A stretch of 44,183 nucleotides of DNA from the NCBI GenBank assembly GCA_002197545.1, contig NFUO01000021.1, forward strand, positions 1 through 44,183, given 5' to 3'. A program made the position numbers and the translations under genes. Below, in pieces: positions 1 to 9,830 of the stretch. The notes under the pieces were generated by a model. That model ran no database searches, was not told where the DNA came from, and saw only the letters and a list, made by a program, of their open reading frames with translations. Every line of letters begins with the position of its first letter. Within the stretch, counting starts at the first letter, position 1. Source of the DNA: Acidobacteria subdivision 2 bacterium RH1 MAG20. Lineage in GTDB: Bacteria; Acidobacteriota; Terriglobia; Terriglobales; Acidobacteriaceae.

Positions 1-1556
1 CGCCCGGAACCAAACCACGCAAACTGATCGTCGTCGATCCGCGAGTTACAAAGACGGCCATGATGGCGGATATTCATCTCGCCGTAAAGCCGCGTTCCGA
101 CATCGCCCTGCTCAACGGCATCGCTCATATCCTGATCCGGGAAGGCCTGATTAACCGTGACTACATCGAGGAGCATACGGCGGGCTTCGAGGAATTCGCG
201 GACTTCGTCTCCACCTTCAACCCATCGCACGTAGCCTCCATCACTGGCCTGACGGAAGATCAGATTATGCACACGGCCCTGCTTTACGGCCATGCCCGAT
301 CTGCCTTTATCGGCTGGACAATGGGAGTCAACCACTCCACACAAGGTTCCGTCACTGTCGCTGCAATCAACAATCTTGCTCTTATCACAGGCAATATCGG
401 CCGCACCGGCGCGGCGCCCTTCTCCATAACCGGTCAATGCAATGCTATGGGCACACGCGAGAGCGGTTTTACTTCATCCTTGCCCGGCTATCGCAAATTC
501 GACTCGCCTGTAGATCGTGAAGATCTCGCTCGCATCTGGAATATACCCGTCGATCGAATTCCTACCGCCCGCGGTCTTGCCTATCCCGATATCATCGAGG
601 CCGCCGTACAGGGAAGGATCAAGGCGCTTTGGTTCATCGCCACCAACCCTGCTGTATCGTTCCCAAATTACAACCTGCTGGAGCACGCTCTGCGCTCAGT
701 CGAGTTTCTCGTCGTGCAGGACGGCTTCCATCCAACTCCAACTAGTGACTTCGCACATCTGGTGCTTCCCGCCGCAATTTGGGGAGAGAAGGAAGGCACA
801 TACACCAACTCGGAACGTCGTGTTTCAAAGGTCAACGCCGCCGTGGCGCCCCCAGGCGAAGCGCGACCTGATTTTGAAATCTTCCTCGCACTCGCGGAAA
901 AGCTGGGAGTACGCCAGGAACTCTATCCGAATTGGAAGACCACGCATGACGCCTTTCGTGAATGGCAGCGCGTCTCCGCAGGTCGCATGTGCGACTACTC
1001 GAAATTTACCTGGCAGCAGATTGAGGATGCAAACGGTCTACAGTGGGGCGGCGAATCGCTCTATTGTGACGGCATCTTCCCCACCGCAGATGGTCGCGCA
1101 AAACTCCACAAGGTCCCATGCGAACCATTTCAGGAACAACCTGATGCGGAGTATGGCTTCATCCTCAACACTGGCCGCACCGTCGAACATTGGCACACTC
1201 GTACAAAAACTGCCGAAGTCGAACTCCTGAACAACATGGTCCCAAACGCATGGTTAGAGATGAACCCTGCCGATGCCGTAAAGCTCGATCTAAAACCCCA
1301 CGACCGTATCACCGTGCGAAGTCGCCGAGGCGCAGTCACCGATCTTGAACTTCGTATCACCGGTATCGTCGCTCCGGGTCAGGTCTTCATGCCCTTCCAC
1401 TTTGCCGAGAATAACTCCAACATCGTCACCCTAGGCTCGTTCGATCCCATCTCCCGCGAACCCAACTTCAAGCAATGCGCTGTCCGCATTGAGCGCACGC
1501 CTATGCGCGATCGACGCCGAGCCACACCATCGCGGACATCCAGCATGGCCCCATAG
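1..1556 (+). CDS. Assimilatory nitrate reductase catalytic subunit (molybdopterin oxidoreductase), 3' part
   Basis: The reading frame is open from the left edge (codons start at base 3), so the gene begins outside the window. The first visible residues, around VVDPR and then ADIHLAVKP, match the molybdopterin-guanine-dinucleotide-binding part of the NasA/NarB/NapA family. The C-terminal dinucleotide-binding domain is recognisable from LNTGRTVEHWHTRTKT (about codons 385-400 of the visible part) through MPFHFAENNSN to the end. The N-terminal 4Fe-4S cysteines cannot be seen. The role is cytoplasmic reduction of nitrate to nitrite. The next gene is a NarK-type nitrate transporter, which favours assimilatory nitrate reductase over formate dehydrogenase. 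The last 17 residues are Arg/Ser-rich and look like an unconserved tail. Confidence 0.85.
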   Translation, partial: PGTKPRKLIVVDPRVTKTAMMADIHLAVKPRSDIALLNGIAHILIREGLINRDYIEEHTAGFEEFADFVSTFNPSHVASITGLTEDQIMHTALLYGHARSAFIGWTMGVNHSTQGSVTVAAINNLALITGNIGRTGAAPFSITGQCNAMGTRESGFTSSLPGYRKFDSPVDREDLARIWNIPVDRIPTARGLAYPDIIEAAVQGRIKALWFIATNPAVSFPNYNLLEHALRSVEFLVVQDGFHPTPTSDFAHLVLPAAIWGEKEGTYTNSERRVSKVNAAVAPPGEARPDFEIFLALAEKLGVRQELYPNWKTTHDAFREWQRVSAGRMCDYSKFTWQQIEDANGLQWGGESLYCDGIFPTADGRAKLHKVPCEPFQEQPDAEYGFILNTGRTVEHWHTRTKTAEVELLNNMVPNAWLEMNPADAVKLDLKPHDRITVRSRRGAVTDLELRITGIVAPGQVFMPFHFAENNSNIVTLGSFDPISREPNFKQCAVRIERTPMRDRRRATPSRTSSMAP

Positions 1557-1624
1557 TTTCACTCCGTCCATTGTTAGCAAAAACCTCATCCTTCACCGCA
1601 AAATCACCGCCGGAGACTACAAAT

Positions 1625-2899
1625 ATGGCAAACATAAAAGCATTTCTAAAATCGGGCCATCCACCAACACTCTTTGCAGCCTTTCTTTACTTCGACTTTT
1701 GCTTCGCAGTCTGGGTCCTCAATGGTGCAATGGGTCCGTTTATCTCCGACCAGTTCCACCTGAGTCCTGCTCAGATCGGCCTGATGGTCTCCGTCCCCAC
1801 TCTCGCCGGCGCTTTCATGCGCTTCCCCCTTGGCGTTCTTTCGCAGTACATCGGACGCAAGCGCGCGGCTATTGTGGAGATGTCAACCATCGTGCTCGCG
1901 CTCATCTATGGATACCTCTTCGTTAGAAGCTTCAATAATGTTCTTGCTATGGGAGTCCTACTCGGTATAGCGGGTGCCAGTTTCGGCGTTGCGCTCTCAC
2001 TTGGTTCCGGCTGGTTCCCAAAGGAATATAAGGGGCTAGCTATGGGCATCGCCGGTGCAGGCAACAGCGGCACGGCACTCGCAGCTCTTCTCGCTCCACG
2101 CCTCGCACTTCACTTCGGTTGGCAACACGTCTACGGCTTCGCAGCTCTTACCATGCTGCTGCCTCTCGGCGTCATGGTTCTCTTCGCCAAAGAACCTCCT
2201 GACATCGAACACCTGACCCTGCGCCAGCATCTCTCCTGCCTCTTCGAAAGAGACGGCTGGATCTTCAATCTCATCTACATCATTACTTTCGGCGGCTTCC
2301 TCGGCCTGGCAACCTTTCTCCCATCGTTTTTCTATGCGCAGTTTCACGTAACCAAGGTGGAAGCTGGCAGCCTCACCGTTCTAGCCACGCTCACCGGTTC
2401 ACTCACTCGTGTAGCCGGTGGATGGTTCGCCGATCGCATCGGTGGCATCACGACTCTCTCGGTGGTCTTCCTCATAGCAATCGCCGGACTGTTCGGTCTG
2501 ATGAGTTCTCCACCTCTACTCGTCACCACACTGCTCTTCATGCTCTGCTTCGCCGCGCTTGGCGCGGGCAACGGCGCAACATTCCAACTCGTACCGCTTC
2601 GCTGGCCTCTAACCACAGCGGTTGCTGGCGGCATGATCGGCGAAATCGGCGCGCTGGGCGGCGGTATCTTACCCAACCTCCTGGGCCAGTCCAAGCAACA
2701 CACTGGTTCTTATCGTGCAGGCTTCCTTATCTATGCCGTCCTCGCTATCGGTGTCCTCATCGTAGTGCGTCGTATAGCTCACTCATGGACGAGCAGTTGG
2801 GTCGGGAGCGGCGGACGCGCGCTCCTCTATCAAGAGATGAGTTCTAATGAAACTTTGTCGATCAAACCTGGCGGTTCTGTGATGACTACTGATTACTGA
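1625..2899 (+). CDS. MFS nitrate/nitrite transporter (NarK/NNP family)
   Basis: This is a membrane protein of about 424 residues with 12 likely hydrophobic segments. The early GRKRAA motif is the usual MFS loop 2-3 signature. AGAGNSG, followed by the segment before LAPRLALHFGWQ, fits the first nitrate signature of the nitrate/nitrite porter family, and GEIGALGGGILP fits the second. The ATG at 1625 is preceded by GGAG about 10 bases upstream; an in-frame ATG at 1571 would add 18 residues unlike the family. It follows the nitrate reductase by 68 bp on the same strand, so co-transcription and nitrate import for assimilation are likely. The last 40 residues are hydrophilic and poorly family-like. 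Confidence 0.85.
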   Translation: MANIKAFLKSGHPPTLFAAFLYFDFCFAVWVLNGAMGPFISDQFHLSPAQIGLMVSVPTLAGAFMRFPLGVLSQYIGRKRAAIVEMSTIVLALIYGYLFVRSFNNVLAMGVLLGIAGASFGVALSLGSGWFPKEYKGLAMGIAGAGNSGTALAALLAPRLALHFGWQHVYGFAALTMLLPLGVMVLFAKEPPDIEHLTLRQHLSCLFERDGWIFNLIYIITFGGFLGLATFLPSFFYAQFHVTKVEAGSLTVLATLTGSLTRVAGGWFADRIGGITTLSVVFLIAIAGLFGLMSSPPLLVTTLLFMLCFAALGAGNGATFQLVPLRWPLTTAVAGGMIGEIGALGGGILPNLLGQSKQHTGSYRAGFLIYAVLAIGVLIVVRRIAHSWTSSWVGSGGRALLYQEMSSNETLSIKPGGSVMTTDY

Positions 2900-2940
2900 C
2901 AACGATGTTTTGATAGAAATCGCAGGCGCTCCTATAGACT

Positions 2941-5118
2941 TCAACGAGTCTTGCGAACATACCTAAGTTCTCCTGTTGCGGAGAACGCATCGGAAAAATC
3001 AGGTCCGTCGATGTCGAATTCGCCATCTGCTGTTTGCTTTACCCTAATTTCATTGGCCTCAGACGGTGTTGCGTCTGCTAGTGATGTAGTCAGCAAAGCA
3101 ACGAAGGAGGCAGCAGTTCCCTTTCGCCTTACGATCAAGAATGGCACGGGAATACGTAAGTCAGGACCAGGCGCATCTCCTGTAAAAAACTCAGTGTCTG
3201 GCGTGCCAATCATCTTCAAGTCTACTGCCACGGATTTGCTGAGAATAGGACCCGGAGCAGCCGCCACATGAGGAGCACGGGTCGTCGAGGATATGCTGTT
3301 TGAATCGCCTCCACCCTGCGAAGTGACCTTGCTGCTCACAAATCGGATATGGATCGGAGCACTTGATTCGGTGTGCATTGGATTCATCAAATGGTTATAT
3401 CCATTTCCGTTCGGGAAATCGGCATATGGCTGTGTCTTCTGTCCGCTAAGCAGCGTCTCCATTCCGATATTGTGATAGTTCCAGTCGAAGATGTGCGGCT
3501 TACCGTCTTTTGAGATTGCATGGTCGATGACGAGCACATAATCCGGTGTAAGCAGAAGCGTCCTCTCCAGTGAAGCTCCCGTGTACACGTCTCCTGCATC
3601 TGCTGTTACAGCGGTCCACCGGGAGTCCGTGTGCCAGCGAAGAAGTTTGCCTGTTGCCGCAGCTTGTCTCAACTCATCGACTGCTATCGTATTGTGGGCA
3701 ACAGTCATGGAATCCCACTCTCGATGCAGAGGAAGACCGTAAAGCTGTGTCCCAGGATCGATTCCAAGGGTGCGACCATAAGCGAAGAGAATAAAGCCCA
3801 ACTTGTCGTAGTGCCCGTGAGCGCCGCCGTGGGGGCCAAACTTCATGATAGCGGTGAAATCGTCGGTCGACGATCGAAGCGTAACGAAGCCTGCTTCATC
3901 GAATACTTGACTGGTGAGTCGTTCAGGCAGAGCGGAAGGCAATTTCTCCACCCCAAACAAAAGAGCCTCGCGGTCAGTGCGCCCATTCTGTTCGAGCACC
4001 GGCAGCAACAACGGGTCACGCATCGCAGCATAGGCAATCTCATAAAGAAAATCTTGCTCATAGAGCTTAGCGGGTTTGCTGTCATTGAAGGGGGGCAATG
4101 TGCCGTCCGGAAGAACAACGCCAAGTGGAGAGTGGAAGAGGGTCAACAACGCGGGCTCTTCCTTCCATAGGTTAGTGCCATTTCGGGCAGCCATCTGGGC
4201 AGTCATTACAAGGGGCCGCATCGCGTAGAACTGGTAGGCCCATGAGTCTTCAATCCAGAAACCCTGCTGTACAAAATGATGCATCTGATACCGAAACCCA
4301 ATTGGGCCGTCGATAGCCTCATGAATCAGCGCAGCATCATGCAACGTGTAGCCTACAGCAGCAACCGCTCCATTGATCCATGATTGTATGTTGTCGGTCG
4401 GCTCCTTATGTGCCTTCATCACAGTCGATGCAGAGGCCAGCAGGAGGTCCGTTTCAAGGTGCTTCTTTTCCGCATCCGTCAGTTGGTTCGAGCCTCGAAT
4501 CAGGTCATAAGTCCATGCAAGCTTAATCAGCCAGATCGATTCGTCGAGGGTCTGCGAGTAAGCCTTCGCTCCATTCGCGGTCGGTTTGCCAAAGTTGTCG
4601 TGTAGAGCATAGTGCGGATAGATATCAGCATAAGCTTTTAATATCGATGCGGCTTGCGATGCATATTTATTTTGATGTGTGAAACGATAGGTAAGAGCAA
4701 GCGCAACTGCTGCTTTTGCCAAATCGTCATTGCGAAGCTGATATACGACATGGTCGATCGGATACCCCGTGAAGTTTTTTCCAGTATCGGGGCAGATGTT
4801 CTGGTTGGGAGGGCGAAAGATGAGTTCCCTTCCAGACTCCGGACAAACATACCAGTGCAGCCATTGACCCCCTTCAGGCGGCGGTTCCGCGCTTTTGAGC
4901 CCAAAGCGATCCATATAGGAGTGCGGAAAGCTATTTGCTTCCTTGATGAGCGCAAGAAAATCAGCATGTGCCCACGGCTCACGATCAGCGACAGCACTCC
5001 GTTCAGCGAAGTCATGAAGATTCATGAACAGGGATGGTTCTTGAGCCCTGAGAGAACTTATCGCACTCATCAGAAGTGCAATAAGGCACACGAAGCGTTT
5101 CACATTAATCTCTTTCAT
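2941..5118 (-). CDS. Secreted heparinase II/III-family polysaccharide lyase (alginate-lyase-like)
   Basis: This is an exported protein of about 725 residues. The N-terminus has a Lys/Arg start and hydrophobic stretch ending SSLRA, a clear signal peptide. The middle (residues about 110-360) is the alpha-helical toroid of alginate/heparin lyases, and the C-terminal part is a heparinase II/III beta-sandwich. The motif HGGAHGHYDKLGFILFAYG, followed by GIDPGTQLYG, is the family's catalytic and metal region, with His and Tyr residues as expected. The likely action is beta-elimination of a uronic-acid polysaccharide in the periplasm or outside the cell; the substrate (alginate, heparin-like or other) cannot be told from sequence. 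I chose the ATG at 5118 because it gives a compact signal peptide; another ATG lies at 5139. Neither has a good Shine-Dalgarno site. It is divergent from the ROK kinase. Confidence 0.8.
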   Translation of the reverse strand: MKEINVKRFVCLIALLMSAISSLRAQEPSLFMNLHDFAERSAVADREPWAHADFLALIKEANSFPHSYMDRFGLKSAEPPPEGGQWLHWYVCPESGRELIFRPPNQNICPDTGKNFTGYPIDHVVYQLRNDDLAKAAVALALTYRFTHQNKYASQAASILKAYADIYPHYALHDNFGKPTANGAKAYSQTLDESIWLIKLAWTYDLIRGSNQLTDAEKKHLETDLLLASASTVMKAHKEPTDNIQSWINGAVAAVGYTLHDAALIHEAIDGPIGFRYQMHHFVQQGFWIEDSWAYQFYAMRPLVMTAQMAARNGTNLWKEEPALLTLFHSPLGVVLPDGTLPPFNDSKPAKLYEQDFLYEIAYAAMRDPLLLPVLEQNGRTDREALLFGVEKLPSALPERLTSQVFDEAGFVTLRSSTDDFTAIMKFGPHGGAHGHYDKLGFILFAYGRTLGIDPGTQLYGLPLHREWDSMTVAHNTIAVDELRQAAATGKLLRWHTDSRWTAVTADAGDVYTGASLERTLLLTPDYVLVIDHAISKDGKPHIFDWNYHNIGMETLLSGQKTQPYADFPNGNGYNHLMNPMHTESSAPIHIRFVSSKVTSQGGGDSNSISSTTRAPHVAAAPGPILSKSVAVDLKMIGTPDTEFFTGDAPGPDLRIPVPFLIVRRKGTAASFVALLTTSLADATPSEANEIRVKQTADGEFDIDGPDFSDAFSATGELRYVRKTR

Positions 5119-5327
5119 ATTAGTAAATTGCCATTGCAACAGATAGAAATACCCACGTCATGCAGTCTACTGCTCAACATGATTCAATTGACCGGAGCCG
5201 CAATTTTTTATTTCGCAGTCTTCATTCTTGCCATAACCAGTTGTAACTTATCCTGAAACGGTGCTGAAATCATGCACTTCTATCTGTCTTCAAAAAGAAT
5301 TCGTATAACTCAAGTTGAGGTGGCATC
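5119..5327. other. Intergenic region between divergent lyase and ROK kinase
   Basis: About 210 bp separate the two divergent starts and should hold both promoters. The DNA is A/T-richer than its surroundings. GAGGTGG at 5317-5323 is a good ribosome binding site for the ROK gene. TATAAC at 5304-5309 resembles a -10 box, but I could not find a matching -35 at 16-18 bp. I see no repeated operator or RNA gene. Confidence 0.4.
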
Positions 5328-6281
5328 ATGAAGGCCCTATCGCTGGACATGGGAGGCACGCACATCGGCTGCGCCATTGTTGAAGATCATCGCCTCCTGG
5401 GGGCTATCACTATCTCCTCGGAGACAGCACAGAACCTCTCGTCCATGCTGCCAGTCATTACCGATGCCCTTCATTCTCTTTTACGCTCGAATGCGGTTAG
5501 ACCTGAGGACTGTGCCGGTCTTGCCATCGGATATCCCGGCATCGTCAACACACGCACTGGGAAAATACTTTCCACACTCAAAAAGTACGAAGATGCACCC
5601 CATCTGGATCTTGCTGGCTGGAGCCGCGAAACCTTCGGCCTGCAGTTGCGTATGGAAAACGACGCCCGCATGGCTCTTCTTGGTGAACATTACGCAGGGG
5701 CGGCGCAGGACTCAGACAATATCGTTGTAATGACCTTGGGCACTGGCATCGGAGGTGCTGTCATGATGCATGGCACACTCCTCCGTGGTGTCCATTCGCA
5801 GGCTGGCTGCCTCGGCGGACATATCCCCCTCAATTACAACGGGCGCCCGTGCCCTTGCGGCAACGTTGGTTGCGCTGAAACTGAGGCTGCCGGATGGTCA
5901 CTCCCGCAGATCGCCCGCGACTGGCCCGGCTACCCTTCCAGTTTGCTCGCAACTGCGCCGGCCATGGACTTTCGTATGCTTTTTTCAGATGCCGTCCAGA
6001 AGGATGTCGTCGCTCTTGCAATTCGCCAACACTGCATCGAAGTATGGGCTGCCAACGCAGTAGCCGTAATACATGCTTATGACCCAGAGATTGTCGTCAT
6101 TGGCGGCAGCGTTATTAAAAGTGCTGACCTCATCCTTCCACTGATTCAGGAGCACGTTAATCAACATGCCTGGACCCCTTGGGGCCATCCGCAAATCCGC
6201 TCCGCCGCGCTCGGCAACGATGCTGGCTTGCTCGGTGCCGTACCCCTTTTATCGGAGGACCTCCTTGCTCCAGATGTCTGA
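5328..6281 (+). CDS. ROK-family sugar kinase (glucokinase/fructokinase/mannokinase type)
   Basis: This 317-residue protein has the normal ROK length. The phosphate-binding loop LDMGGTH lies at residues 6-12, the catalytic Asn-Asp is in MENDARMALLGE, and LGTGIGGA follows. The ROK zinc motif is complete: GGHIPLN, then CPCGNVGCAE with three cysteines plus the upstream His. It phosphorylates a hexose or N-acyl-hexosamine with ATP in the cytoplasm; the exact sugar is not readable. A strong GAGGTGG ribosome site precedes the ATG. Its stop overlaps the next start by 8 bp (ATGTCTGA), so translation is probably coupled to the isomerase-like gene. That pairing suggests mannose or fructose entering glycolysis. 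It lacks the N-terminal helix-turn-helix of ROK repressors. Confidence 0.88.
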   Translation: MKALSLDMGGTHIGCAIVEDHRLLGAITISSETAQNLSSMLPVITDALHSLLRSNAVRPEDCAGLAIGYPGIVNTRTGKILSTLKKYEDAPHLDLAGWSRETFGLQLRMENDARMALLGEHYAGAAQDSDNIVVMTLGTGIGGAVMMHGTLLRGVHSQAGCLGGHIPLNYNGRPCPCGNVGCAETEAAGWSLPQIARDWPGYPSSLLATAPAMDFRMLFSDAVQKDVVALAIRQHCIEVWAANAVAVIHAYDPEIVVIGGSVIKSADLILPLIQEHVNQHAWTPWGHPQIRSAALGNDAGLLGAVPLLSEDLLAPDV

Positions 6282-8025
6282 ACATCGTTCTTCTACATAC
6301 GACAAGCGGCCTTTCATCCCCATTGGTCCAGCGGAAGACTGCGCCGCAGGTTGGGACGAGATCGCCCGTGTCCTTGCCACTCATCACAAAACAGGCGTTC
6401 TTTGTATCGAGTGTTATCCAGGAGTTTATCTCGACGAAATAGAAAAGGCATTACAAGAGCATCTCCATCCCAACGCCATCATTCATGCCAGTAAAAGTTA
6501 TAAGTCGCCCCTTGAAATCGAAGCAATGCTCCATCCTATTCTTGGAGATGATTGCATATTCGCCCGAATGAATGGTCTGGAAATTAAGGACTATTTCGAC
6601 CCCACGCTTCTTGCACAACAGCAATGTGCTGTGCAGGAAGCCACAGGACTCCTGGTTGTCCTCGGCACCGGAGCCTCGCTCATCGCACCTCAAGCAACCA
6701 CGCTCGTATACGCAGATCTCGCTCGTTGGGAGATTCAGCTCCGCTGGCGCAACAAGGATCTTGCCAATTTGGGACTCAATAACCATGAGGATGGGATCGC
6801 ACCCAAATATAAATGTGGATACTTCGTCGAATGGCGCGCTGCTGACCGGCTCAAGAAACTGCTTCTTTCCCGCATCGATTTCCTACTCGATACCAACGTT
6901 CCTAACACTCCCAATCTCATAAGTGGTGAGAACTTCCGCCACTCCCTGCACATCGCTGTACACCGACCCTTCCGCGTCGTCCCTTACTTTGATCCCGGTC
7001 CCTGGGGCGGACACTGGATGGAAGAAGTCTGCGATCTTCCCGCTGATGTACCTAACCACGCCTGGTGCTTCGATTGCGTCCCCGAAGAAAATAGCCTGTT
7101 GCTCGGCTTCGGAGAACACCGTGTCGAAATTCCTGCAATCGACGTAGTATTCAGCGAACCCCGATCGTTATTGGGCGATAGTGTCCATGGTCGTTTCGGC
7201 ACCGAATTCCCTATACGCTTTGATCTGCTTGACACGATGGGCGGCGGCAATCTCTCCTTGCAGGTTCACCCGCTTACGGAATACATCCAGGACAAGTTCG
7301 GCATGGCATATACGCAGGACGAGAGCTACTATCTGCTCGATGCAGGCGAAGACGCTTGCGTCTATCTCGGAATGAAAGAGGACGCCGATCCCGATTCTTT
7401 CCTGCGCGAACTCCGTGCTGCCCAATCTGGAGATCAACTATTTCCTGCCGACACTTTTGTGAATGTCTGGCCCGCGCGAAAACATGATCACTTCCTCATT
7501 CCCGCGGGCACGGTTCACTGCTCTGGGAAGAACTCCATGGTGCTCGAAATCAGCGCAACACCCTACATCTTTACGTTCAAGTTATGGGACTGGGGCCGCG
7601 TGGGTCTCGATGGCCAGCCTCGTCCCATCTACATCGACCACGGAGAAGCAAACATCCAGTGGGATCGGCGTACAGATTGGGTCCGTCAAAATCTGGTCAA
7701 CCGCATCACACCCATTGCTTCAGGCCCAGGCTGGCGCGAGGAATCCACGGGCCTCCACGAACGAGAATTTATCGAGACTCGACGCCACTGGTTCACTGGG
7801 ATAGTGCCGCATCACACTGACGGAGGTGTCAACGTGCTGAACCTGGTCGAAGGTGCCGAGGTCATCGTCGAAAGCCCAACCGCGGCTTTCTCACCGTTCA
7901 TCGTTCATTATGCGGAAACATTTATCGTTCCTGCGGCGGTTGGCAAATACACGATCCGGCCTCATGGCCCATCCACCGGACAGGAATGTGCCACCATCAA
8001 AGCCTTCGTCCGCACACATGCATAA
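6274..8025 (+). CDS. Large class I mannose-6-phosphate isomerase with N-terminal kinase-like domain
   Basis: This 583-residue protein is far longer than ordinary ManA (about 300-400). The C-terminal two thirds (from about residue 235, starting FDPGPWGGHW) is a class I phosphomannose isomerase cupin: QVHP gives zinc ligands Gln330 and His332, QDESYY supplies Glu350, and GTVHCSGKN supplies His415. The first 200 residues resemble a P-loop uridine-kinase-like fold, but the expected Walker A loop is replaced by ECYPGVY (46-52), with no Gly-Lys-Ser/Thr, so ATP hydrolysis is unlikely. It would interconvert mannose-6-phosphate and fructose-6-phosphate in the cytoplasm. The ATG at 6274 follows CGGAGGAC and overlaps the ROK stop; a longer frame from 6166 lies within the ROK gene. 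It converges on rpsA with 34 bp between. Confidence 0.8.
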   Translation: MSEHRSSTYDKRPFIPIGPAEDCAAGWDEIARVLATHHKTGVLCIECYPGVYLDEIEKALQEHLHPNAIIHASKSYKSPLEIEAMLHPILGDDCIFARMNGLEIKDYFDPTLLAQQQCAVQEATGLLVVLGTGASLIAPQATTLVYADLARWEIQLRWRNKDLANLGLNNHEDGIAPKYKCGYFVEWRAADRLKKLLLSRIDFLLDTNVPNTPNLISGENFRHSLHIAVHRPFRVVPYFDPGPWGGHWMEEVCDLPADVPNHAWCFDCVPEENSLLLGFGEHRVEIPAIDVVFSEPRSLLGDSVHGRFGTEFPIRFDLLDTMGGGNLSLQVHPLTEYIQDKFGMAYTQDESYYLLDAGEDACVYLGMKEDADPDSFLRELRAAQSGDQLFPADTFVNVWPARKHDHFLIPAGTVHCSGKNSMVLEISATPYIFTFKLWDWGRVGLDGQPRPIYIDHGEANIQWDRRTDWVRQNLVNRITPIASGPGWREESTGLHEREFIETRRHWFTGIVPHHTDGGVNVLNLVEGAEVIVESPTAAFSPFIVHYAETFIVPAAVGKYTIRPHGPSTGQECATIKAFVRTHA

Positions 8026-8059
8026 AGGCACGAAGAAGCCCCTGCTTGCTTACCTGCAA

Positions 8060-9745
8060 TTATGCCAATTGCACTTCGATCGTCTTCCTATCCTGATCGA
8101 GCTTGGTAATCCGAAAACTGCGAATCTGCCCGGCCCGAACCTCATCCGCCTTGGCCGCACCGGCACTGGACCCGCTCTTCCAGCGTTCCTTCAACATGGA
8201 ACTGAACGCCAACAGATCAAGCTGCCCCGCAGACGCAGGCTGCTCATCCTTTGCAGCCGCCGCAACCACGTAGCATCTGCTGCGAATCCCCTCTCCTAAC
8301 TCCACAGTGGCGTTGCCGTCAAAAACCTCAATCAACCGGCCCGTCACCACATCACCTTCCTTATGTTCGGCGATGTACTCATCCAGCCCCGTAGGAACCA
8401 CCTGCTTCATGCTCAGCCGCACCTGCCGCTTTTCCTTATCGACATCCAGCACCTTGGCCTTAACCACCTGGCCAATCCGCAGCACATCCTGCGGACGCTC
8501 CACGCTCTTCTCCGCGCTGATCTCGCTAACGTGAATCATGCCTTCCACGCCCTCGGCAAGCTGCACAAACGCGCCAAACTTAGTGAGGCTGGCAATCGGC
8601 CCTTCCACAGTCGAGCCAACCGCAAACTTCTCCTGCGCCTCAGCCCACGGATCACCCAACGTCTGTTTCAATCCCAGCGACATCCGCCGCTCAGCCACAT
8701 TGACGCCAAGAATCATCACCTCAACCGTCTCACCCGGCTTCAGCAAATCGCTCGGCTTGCGAACCTTCTTGGCCCACGACATCTCAGAGAGATGAACCAT
8801 CCCCTCAATCCCTACCTCTAACTCAACAAATGCGCCGAAGTCAGTCACCCGCGTCACCGCACCGCGAACCCTCTCGCCAACTGTATACTTCCCTGCTACT
8901 GCATCCCACGGATGCGGCTGAAGTTGCTTCATGCCCAGCGAAATCTTCTTACTCGCCGCATCGATCTTTAACACTTTCGTTTCAATCTGCTGCCCCGGCG
9001 AAAGCACATCCGCGGGCTTATTCACACGTCCCCACGCGATATCGCTGATATGCAGCAGTCCATCCACGCCGCCGATATCGACGAACGCGCCATAATCCGC
9101 AAGGCTTCGCACCGTCCCCAACACGGTCTCGCCTTCCTTTACTTCGGCAAAACGTCGCTCTTTCGTTGAACGCTCTTCCTCTTCAGCAACCGAGCGATGA
9201 TCCACCACTAAATCTTCTTCAGCAACATCGAGCTTGATAATCCGGCAGGTAATCTCCTGCCCAACCAGCGCCTCCATCTCAGCGGCATCGCGCGCTCCAC
9301 TGCGCGAACCCGGCATAAACGCCCGTGACCCAACATCCACAGTCAGGCCACCTTTAACCACACCAGTCACCGTCCCCACAATAATCGCCTTATCGGCAAA
9401 AGCTTTTTCCAGCGACGACCAGTCCTTCGGGTGCTCAACCCTCTGCCGCGAAAGCTCGTAATAGCCCTCAGTATCGCGCCCCTTCACTGTCACCAGCAGT
9501 TTATTGCCAATCTCCACAGTCTCATTGGTATTCTGAAACAACGTCAGCGGCAGTATTCCTTCCGTCTTAAATCCGATATCGACAAACACCGACTCCGCTG
9601 ACACGGCAATCACCGTCCCTTCAATCTGCCTGCCATCTTCGCCAACCCGGCGCGAATGGCTCTTCTCATATTGCGAAAGGATCTTGTCGAATGACTCGTT
9701 GTCTTCGATGCTTGCTTCGGATACCGGAACGTCTGGATTGGACAT
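8060..9745 (-). CDS. rpsA: 30S ribosomal protein S1
   Basis: This 561-residue protein has six S1 RNA-binding repeats in tandem, starting near residues 40, 120, 207, 293, 380 and 465. Typical repeats read VRSLADYGAFVDIGGVDGLLHISD and related forms with the conserved Gly-Ala-Phe-Val and His-Ile/Leu-Ser motifs. Length and repeat number match S1 of E. coli (557 residues). It recruits mRNA to the 30S subunit. The ATG at 9745 gives the usual acidic N-terminus. No strong Shine-Dalgarno site precedes it, which is common for rpsA. It is the last gene of the minus-strand run; the usual partner cmk is not here. Confidence 0.95.
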   Translation of the reverse strand: MSNPDVPVSEASIEDNESFDKILSQYEKSHSRRVGEDGRQIEGTVIAVSAESVFVDIGFKTEGILPLTLFQNTNETVEIGNKLLVTVKGRDTEGYYELSRQRVEHPKDWSSLEKAFADKAIIVGTVTGVVKGGLTVDVGSRAFMPGSRSGARDAAEMEALVGQEITCRIIKLDVAEEDLVVDHRSVAEEEERSTKERRFAEVKEGETVLGTVRSLADYGAFVDIGGVDGLLHISDIAWGRVNKPADVLSPGQQIETKVLKIDAASKKISLGMKQLQPHPWDAVAGKYTVGERVRGAVTRVTDFGAFVELEVGIEGMVHLSEMSWAKKVRKPSDLLKPGETVEVMILGVNVAERRMSLGLKQTLGDPWAEAQEKFAVGSTVEGPIASLTKFGAFVQLAEGVEGMIHVSEISAEKSVERPQDVLRIGQVVKAKVLDVDKEKRQVRLSMKQVVPTGLDEYIAEHKEGDVVTGRLIEVFDGNATVELGEGIRSRCYVVAAAAKDEQPASAGQLDLLAFSSMLKERWKSGSSAGAAKADEVRAGQIRSFRITKLDQDRKTIEVQLA

Positions 9746-9830
9746 GAAAAGTTACAGCCTCGCTATGACCTTGATTCCGGCTAGAATATCATCGCGTCCG
9801 CTTATCGCCCGATCGCACCGCAAAGCTAAT

